Shown: positions 1-11,299, counted from the first letter of the stretch. The stretch is DNA of 64,000 bases from Hyposmocoma kahamanoa (GCF_003589595.1 NW_020653900.1:6618606-6682605); one strand, 5' to 3'. Notes: a model not told the origin generated them from the letters alone. Made by a program: numbers and translations.

Positions 1-639
1 TTAATAAAAAGTTACAATTATTAAAAATCAGTAGGAAATGTACTATTGTCGAGTTTGTTTCAGAATTATATAAGCCTGATACTGCATTATTTACCAGGAA
101 TCTAACAAATGAAGATCCTAAATATTAGTTCCTAGATTGTGTCTTTCGTACTTTATTGAATTTTATGAGTTAATATTCAAAAACAGAATCAAACTTTGTT
201 TATGTGGAGCACGGTCGCAGGACTGTCGTCTTAAATTCCGAACCCAATCCATTCACGTGTTTTCTATCACCGCTAATAACATGTCATAACAACTTTTTCT
301 ACTCTCTTAATGTTGTTGTTTACCGAAATAACGTATAATTTGTATCAATTTGTCTTTCATTATCTGTAATTGGCTTCGAGCTGAGAATTGAATAGACAAA
401 TCTGTTTGTGATTGGCCCTTGAGGTAATTTTCTATGACGAATATTCGAGGCGGCCATCACACGTGTTTGTTTGTATGTCGATGATGTTGACTTTGAAAAC
501 TATCACCTCTGGGTCCAGTGATTTGAAAGTTTCGAATAACATAGATTTCATTACAGATTAACGATTTATCGTTCACCTAGATATACAACTGGATTTTTCT
601 ACGCTGTTTAAATCTTATAATAATTAAAAAAACAACAAC
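1..639. other. Non-coding, nothing recognised
   Basis: AT-rich sequence with no open reading frame, repeat or RNA gene that I can recognise. Confidence 0.5.
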
Positions 640-895
640 CTGGTGGTAAGCGACACACCTGGTGATAAGCGACACGCACTTAGAGCTTTAAAACGCAAAG
701 ATCTAAGAGGCACTGCAACTGTGCTCGTCACCGAGACTTAATATAACAAGTCCCGTATGCTTGTAATTTCCCTAATACCCTTACCCTTCAAAACCGAAAC
801 GCAGTATTGCTCACATTACTGCTTGGCGATAGAAACAGGTAAGGTGGCAGTACTTCTCTGGACGAACTCAGTTTAGCAGTAGCAGTAGAAATCTA
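640..895 (-). mobile_element. Family A repeat copy, decayed
   Basis: Copy of the commonest dispersed repeat of the window, called family A here. On its sense strand a full copy runs from TAGCAGTAGAGCTCC through GAGTTCGTCCAGGGAAGTAC and GGTGAAATTACAGGCACATG to a 3' end CACTTGGTATCATAAAAAAA, about 300-330 bp. This copy is reversed and its 3' part is disrupted by a small duplication of the GGTAAGCGACAC segment. Family A may be a SINE or the 3' part of a LINE; its head has only a weak resemblance to a Pol III B box (GTTCGTCC). Confidence 0.7.
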
Positions 896-950
896 CGTAA
901 TTTAGCAGTTCTACTGCTTTTTACCAACTATTTGAAACTATTTCATACCA

Positions 951-1149
951 TCTAATTCGCGCAAATTTGTTTGTTCCAATTAAACAAGCGTTTCGGCCAT
1001 TTTGTATGTCCTATGGCCTCTGACTCTGTCCTGGACTTCTCGAGACATAACCAGTTCATAAATTTTCAAGATTGCTACATATAGAAAATAAACTATTTTA
1101 GACGATTTAACTCACGCAAATTTGTTTTTTCCAATTAAACAAGCGTTTC
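951..1149. repeat. Direct repeat pair, about 43 bp each
   Basis: The stretch at 951-994 recurs at 1107-1149. Both contain CCAATTAAACAAGCGTTTC preceded by CGCAAATTTGTTT. The copies lie 156 bp apart and are nearly identical over their 3' 35 bases. Origin unknown. Confidence 0.7.
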
Positions 1150-2204
1150 AATCTTTTTTATTGGTCCCAAGGTCATGGATGATCTATAACATAAGAACTC
1201 GGTACAGTTTTAATACTTTATAAGATACAGACAAGAGAGTGCAAGAAGTTACATTATACGAGTATAATATAATAAGTCAAACTATACCGTCATCGGAAAC
1301 TGTAACTAATATAAGTGTATGTAGTTAAGTTGAAACACGCCTAGAACTAGTTTAACTGCTTTAACTTTCGGTTTTATCCCATGAGAATAAAATTCACTCC
1401 GCTACCAAAATTACTAGTTTACTTTTGTTTTATGGCGTTTGTGCGTCGTTGTCGTGCAAGTAACTAAAAATTCATAACGTAAGTTGCCTAATAATTAACG
1501 TAATCTCGTAAACGTTTCACATCTGGGTCTCCTATAAGGAGAATACTTAGGATACTTAACGACTTCCAAAAGTTATATGACATTTTTTTCGCGGGTTTCA
1601 TGTCAATATTTCCTCCACTGGTAATAAGTTCATCATAAATAAAAATAATATAAAAAAAAAATCTCTGTCTGGTTCAGTCTATGTAAGTAATTTTGTGTAA
1701 CTGGTGAGTAATTTAGTAGTTAAATATCAAACAATTAACAAAAAGCGTTTGCACTACCGATCACACAACGAAACAAAATAATTTAATATATATGTTGATA
1801 AGTCGCAACAAATTTGATAGTTGTGTCTTCGCTCCAAAGGAAGGATATTTTTACGGCAGCTAATGAACTCGACTAAATCGTTGTTTAGTGGATGAATCAA
1901 GTGGGGGAGTTACTCGGCCGAAATTATAGAATAAAATAGGTCGACTCAACTAAATCACTTACTAAACTACTCGACTCGAATTTTGTTGTTCAGATGCGTT
2001 TAGTTAGTAAATTACTATCCACTGAAAACTAACATAGTCCAAAAAAGACTTAAGAAATCGAATTTAATACCTTCATTGTAGGTGACGAGCATTAAGTAAC
2101 CTATATAAGTTTAACGACATCTTGACTAGAGTCGTGTGGTTTCTAATTATAAAAAGGACCACCTCATTCTCGCAGGTACCGTAAATAGTTGAATCGTATT
2201 GTGT
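1150..2204. other. Non-coding, nothing recognised
   Basis: No gene or known repeat seen. Around 1860-2010 short words built on GACTCGACTAAAT recur loosely, without a clear tandem unit. Confidence 0.45.
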
Positions 2205-2388
2205 GAAATTACAGGCACATGGGACCTGTCAACTTATGACTCAGGCTGGCGGGCGCAGTGTCAGTGCCCCTCAGATCTTTGCAAGTTAAAGCTTTGAGTG
2301 GCACTGCAACTGTTATGGACAGGCACGTCGCTTACCTTCAGGCGCACAACTTGTTCATCCCGTCACTTGATATAATAAAAAAGGGACA
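2205..2388 (+). mobile_element. Family A repeat, 3' half
   Basis: Starts within GAAATTACAGGCACATGGGA and runs to the terminal GTCACTTGATATAATAAAAAA. It contains the diagnostic core AACTGTTATGGACAGGC. A 92-residue reading frame over it is just the repeat translated. Confidence 0.75.
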
Positions 2389-2671
2389 CTGCCAGTGGGC
2401 TTGTCACTCAGATACATTACCTCAAAAGTACCATGTACTTGTAATTTCACCAGCAGCCTTATCCTCAAAATTAGCTTTATACCTTATTAGCTTTACGTTA
2501 CACCGTAATAACATGAAGGTTAGCTATTATTCTTAATATTATTGGCTTAATTGCACGTATCTTGATTGAAGTTCAACAAGTGTGAAATTGTCTAGTCATT
2601 TTTTTGAGAGTCATTATCATTTGTTTTCATCAAGATACATCCATTACATAAGTGTATAATATATTCTTTTA

Positions 2672-2935
2672 TGATACCAAGTCACGGAACGAACAAGTCG
2701 TGCGCCTGATGGTAAGCGACACATGCCTGTCCATGGCAGTTGCAGTGATACTCTGAGCTTTAAAACGCAAAGATCTGAGGGGCACTGCCAATGCGCCCGT
2801 CAGCCTGAGACATAAGTAATGTGCCTGGGATTTGTCCCCACACAAAATGTTTGAATCCCACAGGCGTGTCGCTTATCACCAGACGCACGACTTGTTCATG
2901 TCGTCACTAAGTATTATAAAAAAAATCAAAACAAC
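2672..2935. mobile_element. Family A fold-back (two 3' ends, opposite orientation)
   Basis: A reversed family A 3' part at 2672-2820 is followed at about 2855-2935 by a forward 3' end (CGTGTCGCTTATCACCAGAC to TATTATAAAAAAA). The poly-A-like ends therefore point outwards and the unit is a large imperfect inverted repeat. Confidence 0.65.
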
Positions 2936-3617
2936 TTTATCAATTCGACGAATTGATTAAGCACGTATAAGATAGCACTACTAAACGTTCGTAAGATCAA
3001 GGGTGAGGCTAGACGTGCGTATTTTTTTGTGTTTTCAGTTTTTTGAGTGCATTAATTTACGATGCATTCGATTTCATGTTAAAGTCTGGTTTGTGCCACA
3101 CGAGGATGCAAAATGAGTTATCTGCTGAACCACGCGCGCAATTACGGTCGCACTGCGTGATGTTCTTGTGCGGGTTGACCGAGGGGTGAGGGAAATATCT
3201 ATTGGCACGTGATAGTATTTTACAAATTGATCTGAATGTTCACTTAAACGTTCATATAGTATATGAAACTGCCCACACTTTAATCTTTCCGTATTGAGTG
3301 GATGTACTCACCTTATTTTTCTTATTCTAACATGATTTAATGCTTCATAAAATAATATTATTTTTAATGGCGTTACACTATATGACATAAATACCCGGTA
3401 CAAACGCTTAAAAGCAACTGATGAAAATACGTTCGCGCGGCACCATAAACGAATTTCAGTCGAACGTAAACTAAGAGACTCAAAAAACACGATTCACAAC
3501 TACTAATTCTCCTGAGAAAAGAATGGGCAGAAAACACTTGACTATAATTTACAATATTTATTTCGAATATTGTACCTGAAGGAGCTAAACAGGTCACTAC
3601 CAAGGATTATCATGATA

Positions 3618-3900
3618 ATATCATCATCAACCCATTTATACATCCCACTGTTGGGCACGGGTCTCCTCTCAGGCGAGGATTTGGGCCATAGTTCGCGGCG
3701 CTAACCCGGATTTCACACTTATCCTGAAGGTTAGAACTTTTTTCGATGTGCAAGTTTCATCACTATATTTTCCTTCACCGAAAAGCTCTAGGTAAATTTC
3801 AAATTAAATTAGGAGAAACTCCGAGGCGCGAGCCCGGAGTCGAACTCACAGCCTCTGTATGAAAGGCGGTAGGTCAAACCGTCAGGCCACCACGTCTTTT
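3618..3900 (-). mobile_element. tRNA-headed SINE, family D
   Basis: On the minus strand the head has a Pol III A-box-like TGGTGGCCTGACGG and a B-box-like GAGTTCGACTCC. The body carries TTTCGGTGAAGGAAAA and GAGACCCGTGCCCAACAGTG, and the 3' end is a GAT-rich tail (plus-strand ATCATCATC at 3620-3630). Other copies are at 25690, 36680 and 56020. The head resembles a tRNA but is not a functional tRNA gene. Confidence 0.75.
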
Positions 3901-4654
3901 TAGTAAATATGTTTGAGAATTTTGTTTTCAACTATGTATTAAATTGCTTTGCTTACAAAATGAGTGTATAAAATGGCGCCTAATAAAATACTCAAAATTT
4001 CCTTGTGTGTAGTGCTAGAAAAATAAAACAAAAAATTTTTGATCTGACGTATTTAATATTATTTGATTTAGCACGTCATATCTTGCGAAACGGCTCGTGC
4101 CAAACTCGTTCTATTAAATGAATTTTATTCATAAATAAAAAGGAAAACGCAGCATGATTAGTGGATAATGATCGCTTTTGAAAGTTGAGTAAAATCATAC
4201 GTCTTACTTAGTTACGGTAGAAATGACAAATATGGTAGTTAGTAAAGAGACATTATGTCTGTAGGCATTTACAAATTCACAATAAAATCAATATTTTTTG
4301 TTTCAAAATTATTTTATTAAAGTGTTGACGGCATGAAAAATGCTATTTATAAAATGATTATTTTTTTTCTTTTTTCGTGATGCTTATTCATCAAAACCTC
4401 GTCTAAATAAAATATAATACGCACATGTATACTTCGTATGTACTATAATTAAGTCATATAAATGTTTTTTATTTTTTTTATGTCAGTGCTTATTTACGAC
4501 GGAACAGGCTTATAAAACAGTGCTTATTGTCAACGAATACTGTTTATTGTTTGTTTTTATTTAGTTCTCGTTTTTGACTTGTTTGGTTGTATTATAGATA
4601 TAGGAAAACTATATCTATGGGTTGTATAGGTGTAAACCTGTAATTACGGCATAT

Positions 4655-4738
4655 GGGCTTGTTTACTTATGACTCGGGGTGGCGGGTAGGCGTGTTGCTT
4701 ACCACCAGGCGTGTCTCATAACTTGATATCATAAAAAA
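4655..4738 (+). mobile_element. Family A repeat fragment
   Basis: Internally deleted 3' end: TTACTTATGACTCGGGGTGG, then AGGCGTGTTGCTTACCACCA and the terminal TTGATATCATAAAAAAA. Confidence 0.65.
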
Positions 4739-4739
4739 A

Positions 4740-6545
4740 TGTTTAGTAATCCTGTTATTATTACAAGTTTTAAAACTATTGGTTCTATGAATAAATAAAT
4801 AGTATTAAACAAAACGTAATTCGCTTGTGATGGTTTGTTTCTCGAGCCAGAATACTGGAGGAAAAGGCCTGATACAAAAGATTCTGCGCTTATTTATATA
4901 AATTTCTTCCCGCCAAAACCTCCAAACATCATCGAGGAATAGCTGTTTTGGCGGTATTGGCAATGACCAACAATAATCTGTAATTCGAATTTGTCAACAA
5001 TAACAACTTTAACTATAATATTTGAATTTATTGTGAAAAGGTATACAAATTGTAAGTTACGGTTTGTAAAAGTTACATACATTTCAATAACTATATTTGT
5101 TCGAGTGTGATACAATATACAATATAGTATGCAAAATACGAGCTTGTCATGATTGCAACCTAACAATAGCTACACCATACATATACATGTCCCTCTCTCC
5201 TTAATTTCATTTGAATGAAATAATTTCTGGAAGAGATCGTTTGTCTGAGTTGAGTATGCCTCGTTCTTGTTCGTGTGTGTAAGCAATAAAATGTTTAACC
5301 ACCTGTCTATCTATAGATAGTCTTGTGGAAGTCGTTTATGTCACATACTATGTCTGTTTTGAACCTTCAAAAGTTTAAGTGGAAGTTTCACCACTCTCTC
5401 GCCTTAAAAGTGACCGACTGGCCAAAGTTCCGAACACAACACCGAGTTCAACTTAAGACTAAAAGAATTATATAAGTCGTTCATGCTTTCTTACTTTGTT
5501 ATGGACATAAAGCAAAAGTGATATAGTTTTGATAATTTATATTAAACGGATAGAAAGCTAATTTCCCAACTTTAATGTTAACGTGAAAAATATAAAAGTT
5601 GGTCGATTACGATTCCAATAAAGATAATCCAGAGGATTTTTAAAATTGAATTACATGAAAGAGGTGTATTATAAGTATTAAAATTAATTGACAAGTACAA
5701 GCAATAAAAAGGTTTCTATTGTTTGAATAAATTTGTTGAACTCCCGTTAATTGACTGACGACCTAAAATGTACGTAATTAAAATGTATAATCGCACTTAC
5801 TTAACGATAATGGTCAGTACATACACGTGTTTATATATAGATTACGCTTGAATGAAGATGAAATTGCACAGAATCACGTGAAACTCCATCTATAGAAAGT
5901 CGGGCCTTTAATATCTACTTTTAAAACCTGTTTTAAGTCTTTACATAAACAAGTCTCTTCGTTAGCCGTTGGCCCAGTATGCAGCCAGTGAGTTCTCGCC
6001 TAATATCGCTTATACAAAAATGTAGAACGAGCACAAATTAAACATATTAGAGAGTCGAAATCAGTAATATGTAAATTAGTGAAGTAATATATAATGAACA
6101 GCCGGAACTCAATGGAATAGTACCAAAATAAAAAAAAGAAAAACAAATATCATAAAGCTGTTTGTCTGCTCTTTTAGAATAATCTATCGTTGTTATCTAT
6201 TGTTACGATGGCAGTTTTTTACTGATTTCGTTTTCTTTTAGACAAGTATCAATTTGATCGATGATGTTATCAGATGACGTATGAAACCGTTTAAAACTTT
6301 CATTTTTTTGTTCTCACTTTTTACTTCTAATCTAAAGCACGTGTCTTAGAAATTAGAAGGTGTTTTTCGGTACGATACCAGTTCTTTTCTAGAACAAAAT
6401 ATGAATTTCGTAGCTATTCATGTTTTCTCTCCCTGATAATTTTGGAGTAGGAAATTTATCGTGTTTAAATTTTACACACATAAAAATGTATTATTCAAAA
6501 ATACAGACAGAGAATATAGAATGAAATACAAATTCAACTCAACAG
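4740..6545. other. Non-coding region 3' of the first Osiris gene
   Basis: AT-rich, no gene or clear repeat seen. Short reading frames here have no recognisable domain and AT-driven composition. Confidence 0.45.
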
Positions 6546-6551
6546 TTTATT
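6546..6551 (-). terminator. Candidate polyadenylation signal of the minus-strand Osiris gene
   Basis: AATAAA on the minus strand, about 125 nt beyond the stop codon at 6675. It is followed by T/GT-rich sequence (GTTGAGTTGAATTTGTATTT), the expected downstream element. It would give a 3' UTR of roughly 150 nt. Confidence 0.5.
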
Positions 6552-6674
6552 TCATGTAAACATTCAATAAATTAAGAAATAAATTAAGTCAATAAATAAT
6601 ATAAATTAAGTCTTTGTACAACAGAGGTTAGAGTAGGGCTGTTACCCAAATATGGTCCTAAAATTTTGGTCTAC

Positions 6675-7033
6675 CTATTTGCTGTGGGCGTAGCCACTGT
6701 ATGCCAGATTTTGGCCTTCGTCCAAGTTCTTGTTCCAGTCTGAACCGTAGCTGGAGTACCCATGTCCGTGGTCATGGCTGTGTTCAACGTGAACTGGGTG
6801 GTGAGATTCGACGTGATGGGCGTGTGGGATGACCTCGTAAGTGGTCTTGGTATGTTCGTGTTTGAGACACCAAGCAACGAAGAGAATGATGGCCAGGACT
6901 AGGGCGACCTTGGCTGTTGCCAAGGCCTTGAGCGCGATCAGCTTCACAATTAAGAGTTTTCCGAAGAGAACCTTGGCGCCGAGGAGACCAATAATAGCGC
7001 CCAAGCCACTGCCTTTCTTGTTCTTACCACGAC
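6675..7033 (-). CDS. Osiris gene (minus strand), coding exon 3
   Basis: 359 nt after acceptor TTTTTTATCTCCAG. It begins RGKNKKGSGLGAIIGLLG, and codes for the hydrophobic segment, the His-rich tail and the C-terminal QNLAY motif. Stop TAG at 6677-6675. Confidence 0.92.
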
Positions 7034-8322
7034 CTGGAGATAAAAAATTACGTTATTAACCTAGAAATTTAATATGTGACTTTTCCGCTCCTCGACTTTT
7101 ATATGTTTAAAAATGAGAGAAAACGACAGTAAATCTTATAACGCTAAAGTTTATATTTAAACAATTTTAAATGTGACTTCTTTAGTTAATTTAATAATAG
7201 AGAGACGATATTCTCTCTAAATATTACGAGAAGATGGTGTGTTTTGGATAATTTTTAACTGCATAGTTTAACGAACCAATTTCTAACTTTATTATTCCAA
7301 TTTCTATGGTCGTTCTAGTTAGAATGTTAAGTTTTATTTGTCTTATTTTTGTATTACGAAAAGCTGATCAATTAAAGTAGATGTGTTTTTTATTTAATTA
7401 TTTATTTAGTTTATTATATTTCTTTCTCATTCTCTCTTGCACGCTACTGTCCACTTATAACCTTATGAGCTCTCACTGCTCTGGGTTGACTGGAAGAGAT
7501 ATCTTTTATAGGTAAGTCCACCATTGCTTACCTTCTACTAAAGTAATCTTTCTCTTTTCTTTCTGTTGTATTTATTTGGCGCAATAAAGAATATATTATA
7601 TGTATTTTCAATAGCTTTTAACTTCATTACAGTTATTTTATTTTTACTAATAAAGTTCATTAGTAGATTACCATTTATATAACATTCCATGGCTTGTAAT
7701 TAGTGTTCCCCATTGTTATTCTATATATATTTACCTTCTTCCAGAGACCGCTGCAGAGTCTCTTTGTCATCTTTGTTCATCTTGACCTCAACAGAATGAG
7801 TCTCGAACAGGCTAACGGCTCCATCCAGAAGTCTGTAATTGACTTCAGCATCTCTAGCTGTTGGATCCACAGGTAGAGTGTCCAATTTCTTTGGTGACCG
7901 AACTTCGGGTTCACCCTTCAGCATGACACCATCAACGATGGTGATGCTACGTGATGCCCTTAGGTTGTCTACGATCTTCAGCAACTTTTCCTGTTGACAA
8001 ACAATAATAACTATTAGTTTAATGGGTTTAATGTGAATGCGGATTGCAAAGGCTTATATCTTCTAGAAAGATGAAATCGTTGTGAGTAAATACTTGAAAT
8101 AACAAATAAAAGTACTAAAAGAAATTGTTATCCACTATCACAAACACAATTTTCACTTGCACTTTCACTTGAAATTAAAAATTAAATATTAACCTTAACA
8201 CATAGAATGTAATCTCCTTTGCAGTCCTTGACGAAGCTGAGGGCTATTTCCATGGTGTTATCACTGTCATCGGCAGAAGCAAAGGCCACAAGGGCAAACG
8301 CGAACACGATAGCAAGCTTCAT
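6675..8322 (-). CDS. Osiris family protein (DUF1676), three coding exons
   Basis: Spliced CDS 8322-8194, 7990-7735, 7033-6675, giving 247 aa. Osiris proteins are secretory-pathway/endosomal membrane proteins expressed in epidermis and trachea during cuticle deposition; the exact role of this member is unknown. Visible: signal peptide 1-17 (MKLAIVFAFALVAFASA), Cys34 and Cys41 (the family's two-cysteine region), a middle domain with RLLDGAVSLFETH, a basic GRGKNKK link at 129-135, a long hydrophobic stretch 139-185 (GAKVLFGKLLIVKL and on), Tyr194, a His-rich tail 199-219, and GQNLAYSGYAHSK at the C-terminus, matching the family's AQxLAY motif except that Gly replaces the first Ala. The start is chosen by the signal peptide and AAAATG context. 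Introns of 203 bp (phase 0) and 701 bp (phase 1) have GT-AG ends. Family assignment is firm; orthology to a numbered Osi gene cannot be decided by eye. Confidence 0.93.
7470..7585 (+). mobile_element. LINE 3'-end fragment inside intron 2, antisense to the gene
   Basis: The motif GGTTGACTGGAAGAGATATC, then AAGTCCACCATTGC, then GCAATAAAGAATAT resembles a 3' UTR end found in several animal non-LTR retrotransposons (recognised from memory, not searched). It lies wholly within the 701-bp intron and opposes transcription of the Osiris gene. Confidence 0.5.
7735..7990 (-). CDS. Osiris gene (minus strand), coding exon 2
   Basis: 256 nt starting EKLLKIVDNLRASRSITIVD after an acceptor TTTGTCAACAG. It ends SLEEG with the Gly codon split (phase 1) at donor GTAAAT. 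It holds the DUF1676 core, and the same length and SLEEG end occur in the second Osiris gene. Confidence 0.92.
8194..8322 (-). CDS. Osiris gene (minus strand), coding exon 1
   Basis: 129 nt, codons 1-43. It carries the signal peptide and ends ...CKGDYILCVK. The donor after AAG is GTTAAT; the intron is phase 0. Confidence 0.9.
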
Positions 8323-8365
8323 TTTATTGTTTTTTTATTTTTTAATCCTAGCCGGTTAAAATTTC

Positions 8366-8383
8366 TGACATCAACAGATGTCA
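8366..8383 (-). repeat. Small hairpin in the putative 5' UTR
   Basis: TGACATC AACA GATGTCA is a perfect 7-bp stem with a 4-nt loop, 44-61 nt before the start codon. It may be chance. Confidence 0.35.
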
Positions 8384-8442
8384 AGCAATGTTTGGCGAGA
8401 TACCCCGGCTGCTATACAGTTTTATCACTTCCCCCCACCGTG

Positions 8443-8448
8443 TTTATA
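8443..8448 (-). promoter_or_regulatory. Candidate TATA box of the minus-strand Osiris gene
   Basis: Minus-strand GATATAAACA, about 120 nt upstream of the ATG. A start site about 30 nt downstream would fall near 8415 and give a 5' UTR of about 95 nt. Position and sequence are plausible; no clear initiator is seen. Confidence 0.4.
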
Positions 8449-8449
8449 T

Positions 8450-9230
8450 CTATACACTCATACGCAACTCTCATCTGGGTTAGGATGAAATTTGATTCAG
8501 TTTAGAACCTAATGTATATGTAAATAGATTCGCTAGTTTAAAAAGTGGCATGCTCGTTTTTTTTATTGTATAGTGAGGTTGGCGTGTGGGTGTGGCGAAG
8601 TTTTTGTTTAAACAATATTTGTATGAATTTCATTAATAAATTTTCTTTTCTTTCGTAAAATGTGAGATGTATTTTTACTTCCTTTTCATAATTTAAATGC
8701 TATAAGACGTATATAAAAAAATATTGTTATTTTTTTGAAGCTTTACCAAGTTTTACATGAGACTTAAATTGCGTCACCTTGTTGTACAACTATTTGTTAC
8801 AAATTGCTATAACGTGGTTGAAATATACTCTTTTCAATTTTAAAAATAACTGACCTATTTTGTACAGAGAAAATAATAAACGTTATTATTTGCGGATAAT
8901 AACATAATGAAATTGTGACTTTCTATACTTTACTCGGGGCACGGTGTTTTTGCTTATAAATCATAACAATTTACGTATAATGTAAGACATATAAGGTTTG
9001 TTTTTTTAGAAGTTTTTTTAATATTACTTGTAAGGAATATTATAATCTTTTAGTACCATGATATTATTTTTTTTTGTGAAACTACTGCACTACTTTGTTA
9101 AAATTATTAATACCAAAGACCGAACATAAACAAAATTCCTTCCGACCTGTGTGCCACACCAGGGCGACTGCTTGTTTCTGTATTTTTTTTCACGTTTATC
9201 CATTAACCGATTACGTTAAAAAAGTAAATA
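8450..9230. other. Upstream region, nothing else recognised
   Basis: AT-rich. At 9105-9165 a piece with CAAAGACCGAACATAAACAA resembles the end of family F (see 15207). Confidence 0.4.
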
Positions 9231-9400
9231 TTTTTCATCATCATCATCATCATCATCATTTCAACTAAAAGACATCCACTGCTGAACATAGGCCTCTCCC
9301 AAAGAATGTCACAACGATCTGTCCTGCGCCGCTTGCATCCAGGCGGGTTGGTGGTCGCAGTTTGAGTGCAGGTGTACTCGAGGACGCTGCTGCCCATCCT
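9231..9400 (-). mobile_element. LINE (RTE-like) C-terminal remnant
   Basis: On the minus strand the translation keeps WMQAAQDRSL, then a stop, then HSLGEAYVQQWMSFS and a stop, followed by a GAT tail (plus-strand CATCATCAT at 9235-9260). This is the end of a reverse-transcriptase ORF of a LINE lineage abundant in Lepidoptera; the same end occurs at 17470 and 38924. Dead fragment. Confidence 0.7.
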
Positions 9401-9740
9401 CATTGTTTGTTGTTCATCCCTTTGTCGCCTTGTACGACAACCACGGGAAGAGAAGGATTGGTTCTATTCTAAGCCAGACACCACACGGCAAAAATTTAAC
9501 GGCAAAAATATTTTTATTTTTTTCCCGATATTGAAGTCGATTTATGGTTAGTTACTTTGTAACTTACGGTTTATTTCTTAAACTTACTCGATTGCCGTGT
9601 AGTATCGCAACCAACGGGTTAAATTAAATGTCATATATTTATTTTACTTTTTGTGCTATTTATTTATATGCTATTTACATAACCGTAAATTATAGTTAAT
9701 CATTATATGTATTATATATGATATATATTATTCCATGTTA

Positions 9741-9770
9741 AAAATGTGATAAGTAGAATTATCACATTTT
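9741..9770. repeat. Perfect 12-bp hairpin
   Basis: AAAATGTGATAA, loop GTAGAA, then TTATCACATTTT. AT-rich, so partly expected by chance. No flanking features. Confidence 0.5.
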
Positions 9771-10034
9771 CTTATAACAATATAATATAAAGAATTATGC
9801 AAAGCCTTCCAAATAATAATTTATATTAATAGTGATTTCTATTTTCATAGTTAAAAAGATTTAGTAAATAAATAAATATAATTATTGAGTTCTTAGATTT
9901 CACGATTTTTACACATAGGAAATGAAAATATTTCTTCTGAATGATGATGAATTTATTATTTCTAAATCGCATTTGTACGTCCCGCTGTTGAGTACCGATC
10001 AACTTTTTTTTTGTCATTAAAAAATAAACGCGTA

Positions 10035-10205
10035 TTTGACCTCCATCTTACCTGATGGAAAATGACGATGAAGTCGACGATCGAGCATGCACACTTAAAT
10101 AATACTTATTCACTCTCGCCTTGAAAAGGCCCAAGGCATATCGTCCAGGGAATAAGTCTGCAGGCTGCAGGCAGAGAATGCGATTCCATAGCCGTTCACC
10201 ATATA
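10035..10205 (-). mobile_element. LINE C-terminal remnant (TFIW type)
   Basis: Minus-strand translation keeps GTFIW, then FKARVNKYYLSVHARSSTSS ending SIR and a stop. It matches, with frameshifts, the better copy at 33055-33290. Non-functional. Confidence 0.65.
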
Positions 10206-10964
10206 AATGTTCCACAATTACGAACTATATTTAGACAAGAAACTAATACAAGACAATGAACTTACACTGAATAACAAACTAATACTAGACAATACTAAAT
10301 TACGAAACTATTACAAGAAAACGAAAACGAGCTACTTAGATTACTTAAAAATTGCATCTTCGCACGTAAGTGTGAGTAATATAATATATTTTCGAGTTTC
10401 GTGTTATGAACAATGATCAATGATGTAACTAAATTTCATGTTATTTTCGTGTAACAAATTTATATATGGCGTGAAAAGTAATAACGACTCGATAGTACTT
10501 TGCACTTGAAATGAAAGAATGAAATTATTTTATAGCTCCTTGTCAAAGTCAAATAATCTTTATTTCATTGGTAAGCAAATTACACGTGAAATCGTCTTAC
10601 TGATTAAACTCTACTGTTCATGCGTAAGGCAGACTCCCCTGAGAAAAATGACCATGAAACTCTAGGGATTGCTCTTTGTAAATATAGATTTGAGTACATT
10701 TATCATTATTATATTTAATTTAAATATCTTAGATCGAGAACACCTGAAAGAGCTAAACGGGTTTTTTACCACGGATTTTTGTCATCCAAGTACACAGAAG
10801 TTTAGTAAGCATACAGTTTTAGGTTCTCAATGGTTTTAGACCTCGGAAATGAATATGAATCGGAATCTTATTATAGAAACGTACACATTACCCCTTATAT
10901 GAATTTGAGACTTAATGAAGACGACTGTCAAGAATAGTTTGTTCATTTTTATTCCTCTTCTATT

Positions 10965-11150
10965 GTGAAAGAGTTCGTCCAGGGAAGTACTGCCACCTTA
11001 CCTATTTCTGCCACCGAGCAGTAAAGTGAACATAACTGCGTTCCGTTTTTAATGGGTAAGGGTGCTGGTGAAATTACAGGCACATGAGACTCGTCAATTT
11101 ATGTCTCAGGGCGACTGACGCAGAGGCATAGGGTGTCCCTCAGATGTTTT
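10965..11150 (+). mobile_element. Family A repeat, 5' two thirds
   Basis: Contains GAAAGAGTTCGTCCAGGGAA and GGTGAAATTACAGGCACATG, and is cut off after CCCTCAGATGTTT. Confidence 0.75.
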
Positions 11151-11216
11151 CTATGTGTACAAATTATTTTAATGTCGTAATGGAAAGCCAAAAGTTTAAG
11201 TAAGTCTACAGATATA

Positions 11217-11295
11217 ATATTTGTTAATGATGTCTTTCTTATATACCCAAGAGAAAAATTATTTCAAGGAAACAAATAAAGACATCATCAAATAT
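11217..11295. repeat. Inverted repeat, 18-bp arms with a 3-nt bulge
   Basis: Left arm 11217-11237 includes ATGATGTCTTT; right arm 11278-11295 is AAAGACATCATCAAATAT. The loop is about 40 nt. Hairpin-like, but the upper stem does not continue to pair well. Confidence 0.5.
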
Positions 11296-11299
11296 ATAT

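Noticed and set aside
2258..2536. 92-codon frame
   Set aside because: Translation of a family A repeat; the same protein words appear at 15308, 37268, 55032 and 62768.
9231..9260. CRISPR-like or satellite array
   Set aside because: It is a simple CAT microsatellite forming the tail of a LINE; no spacers. No CRISPR array exists in the window.
10207..10416. 69-codon frame with repeated Asn/Leu/Lys words
   Set aside because: Low-complexity AT-rich sequence with no signal, splice partner or known domain.
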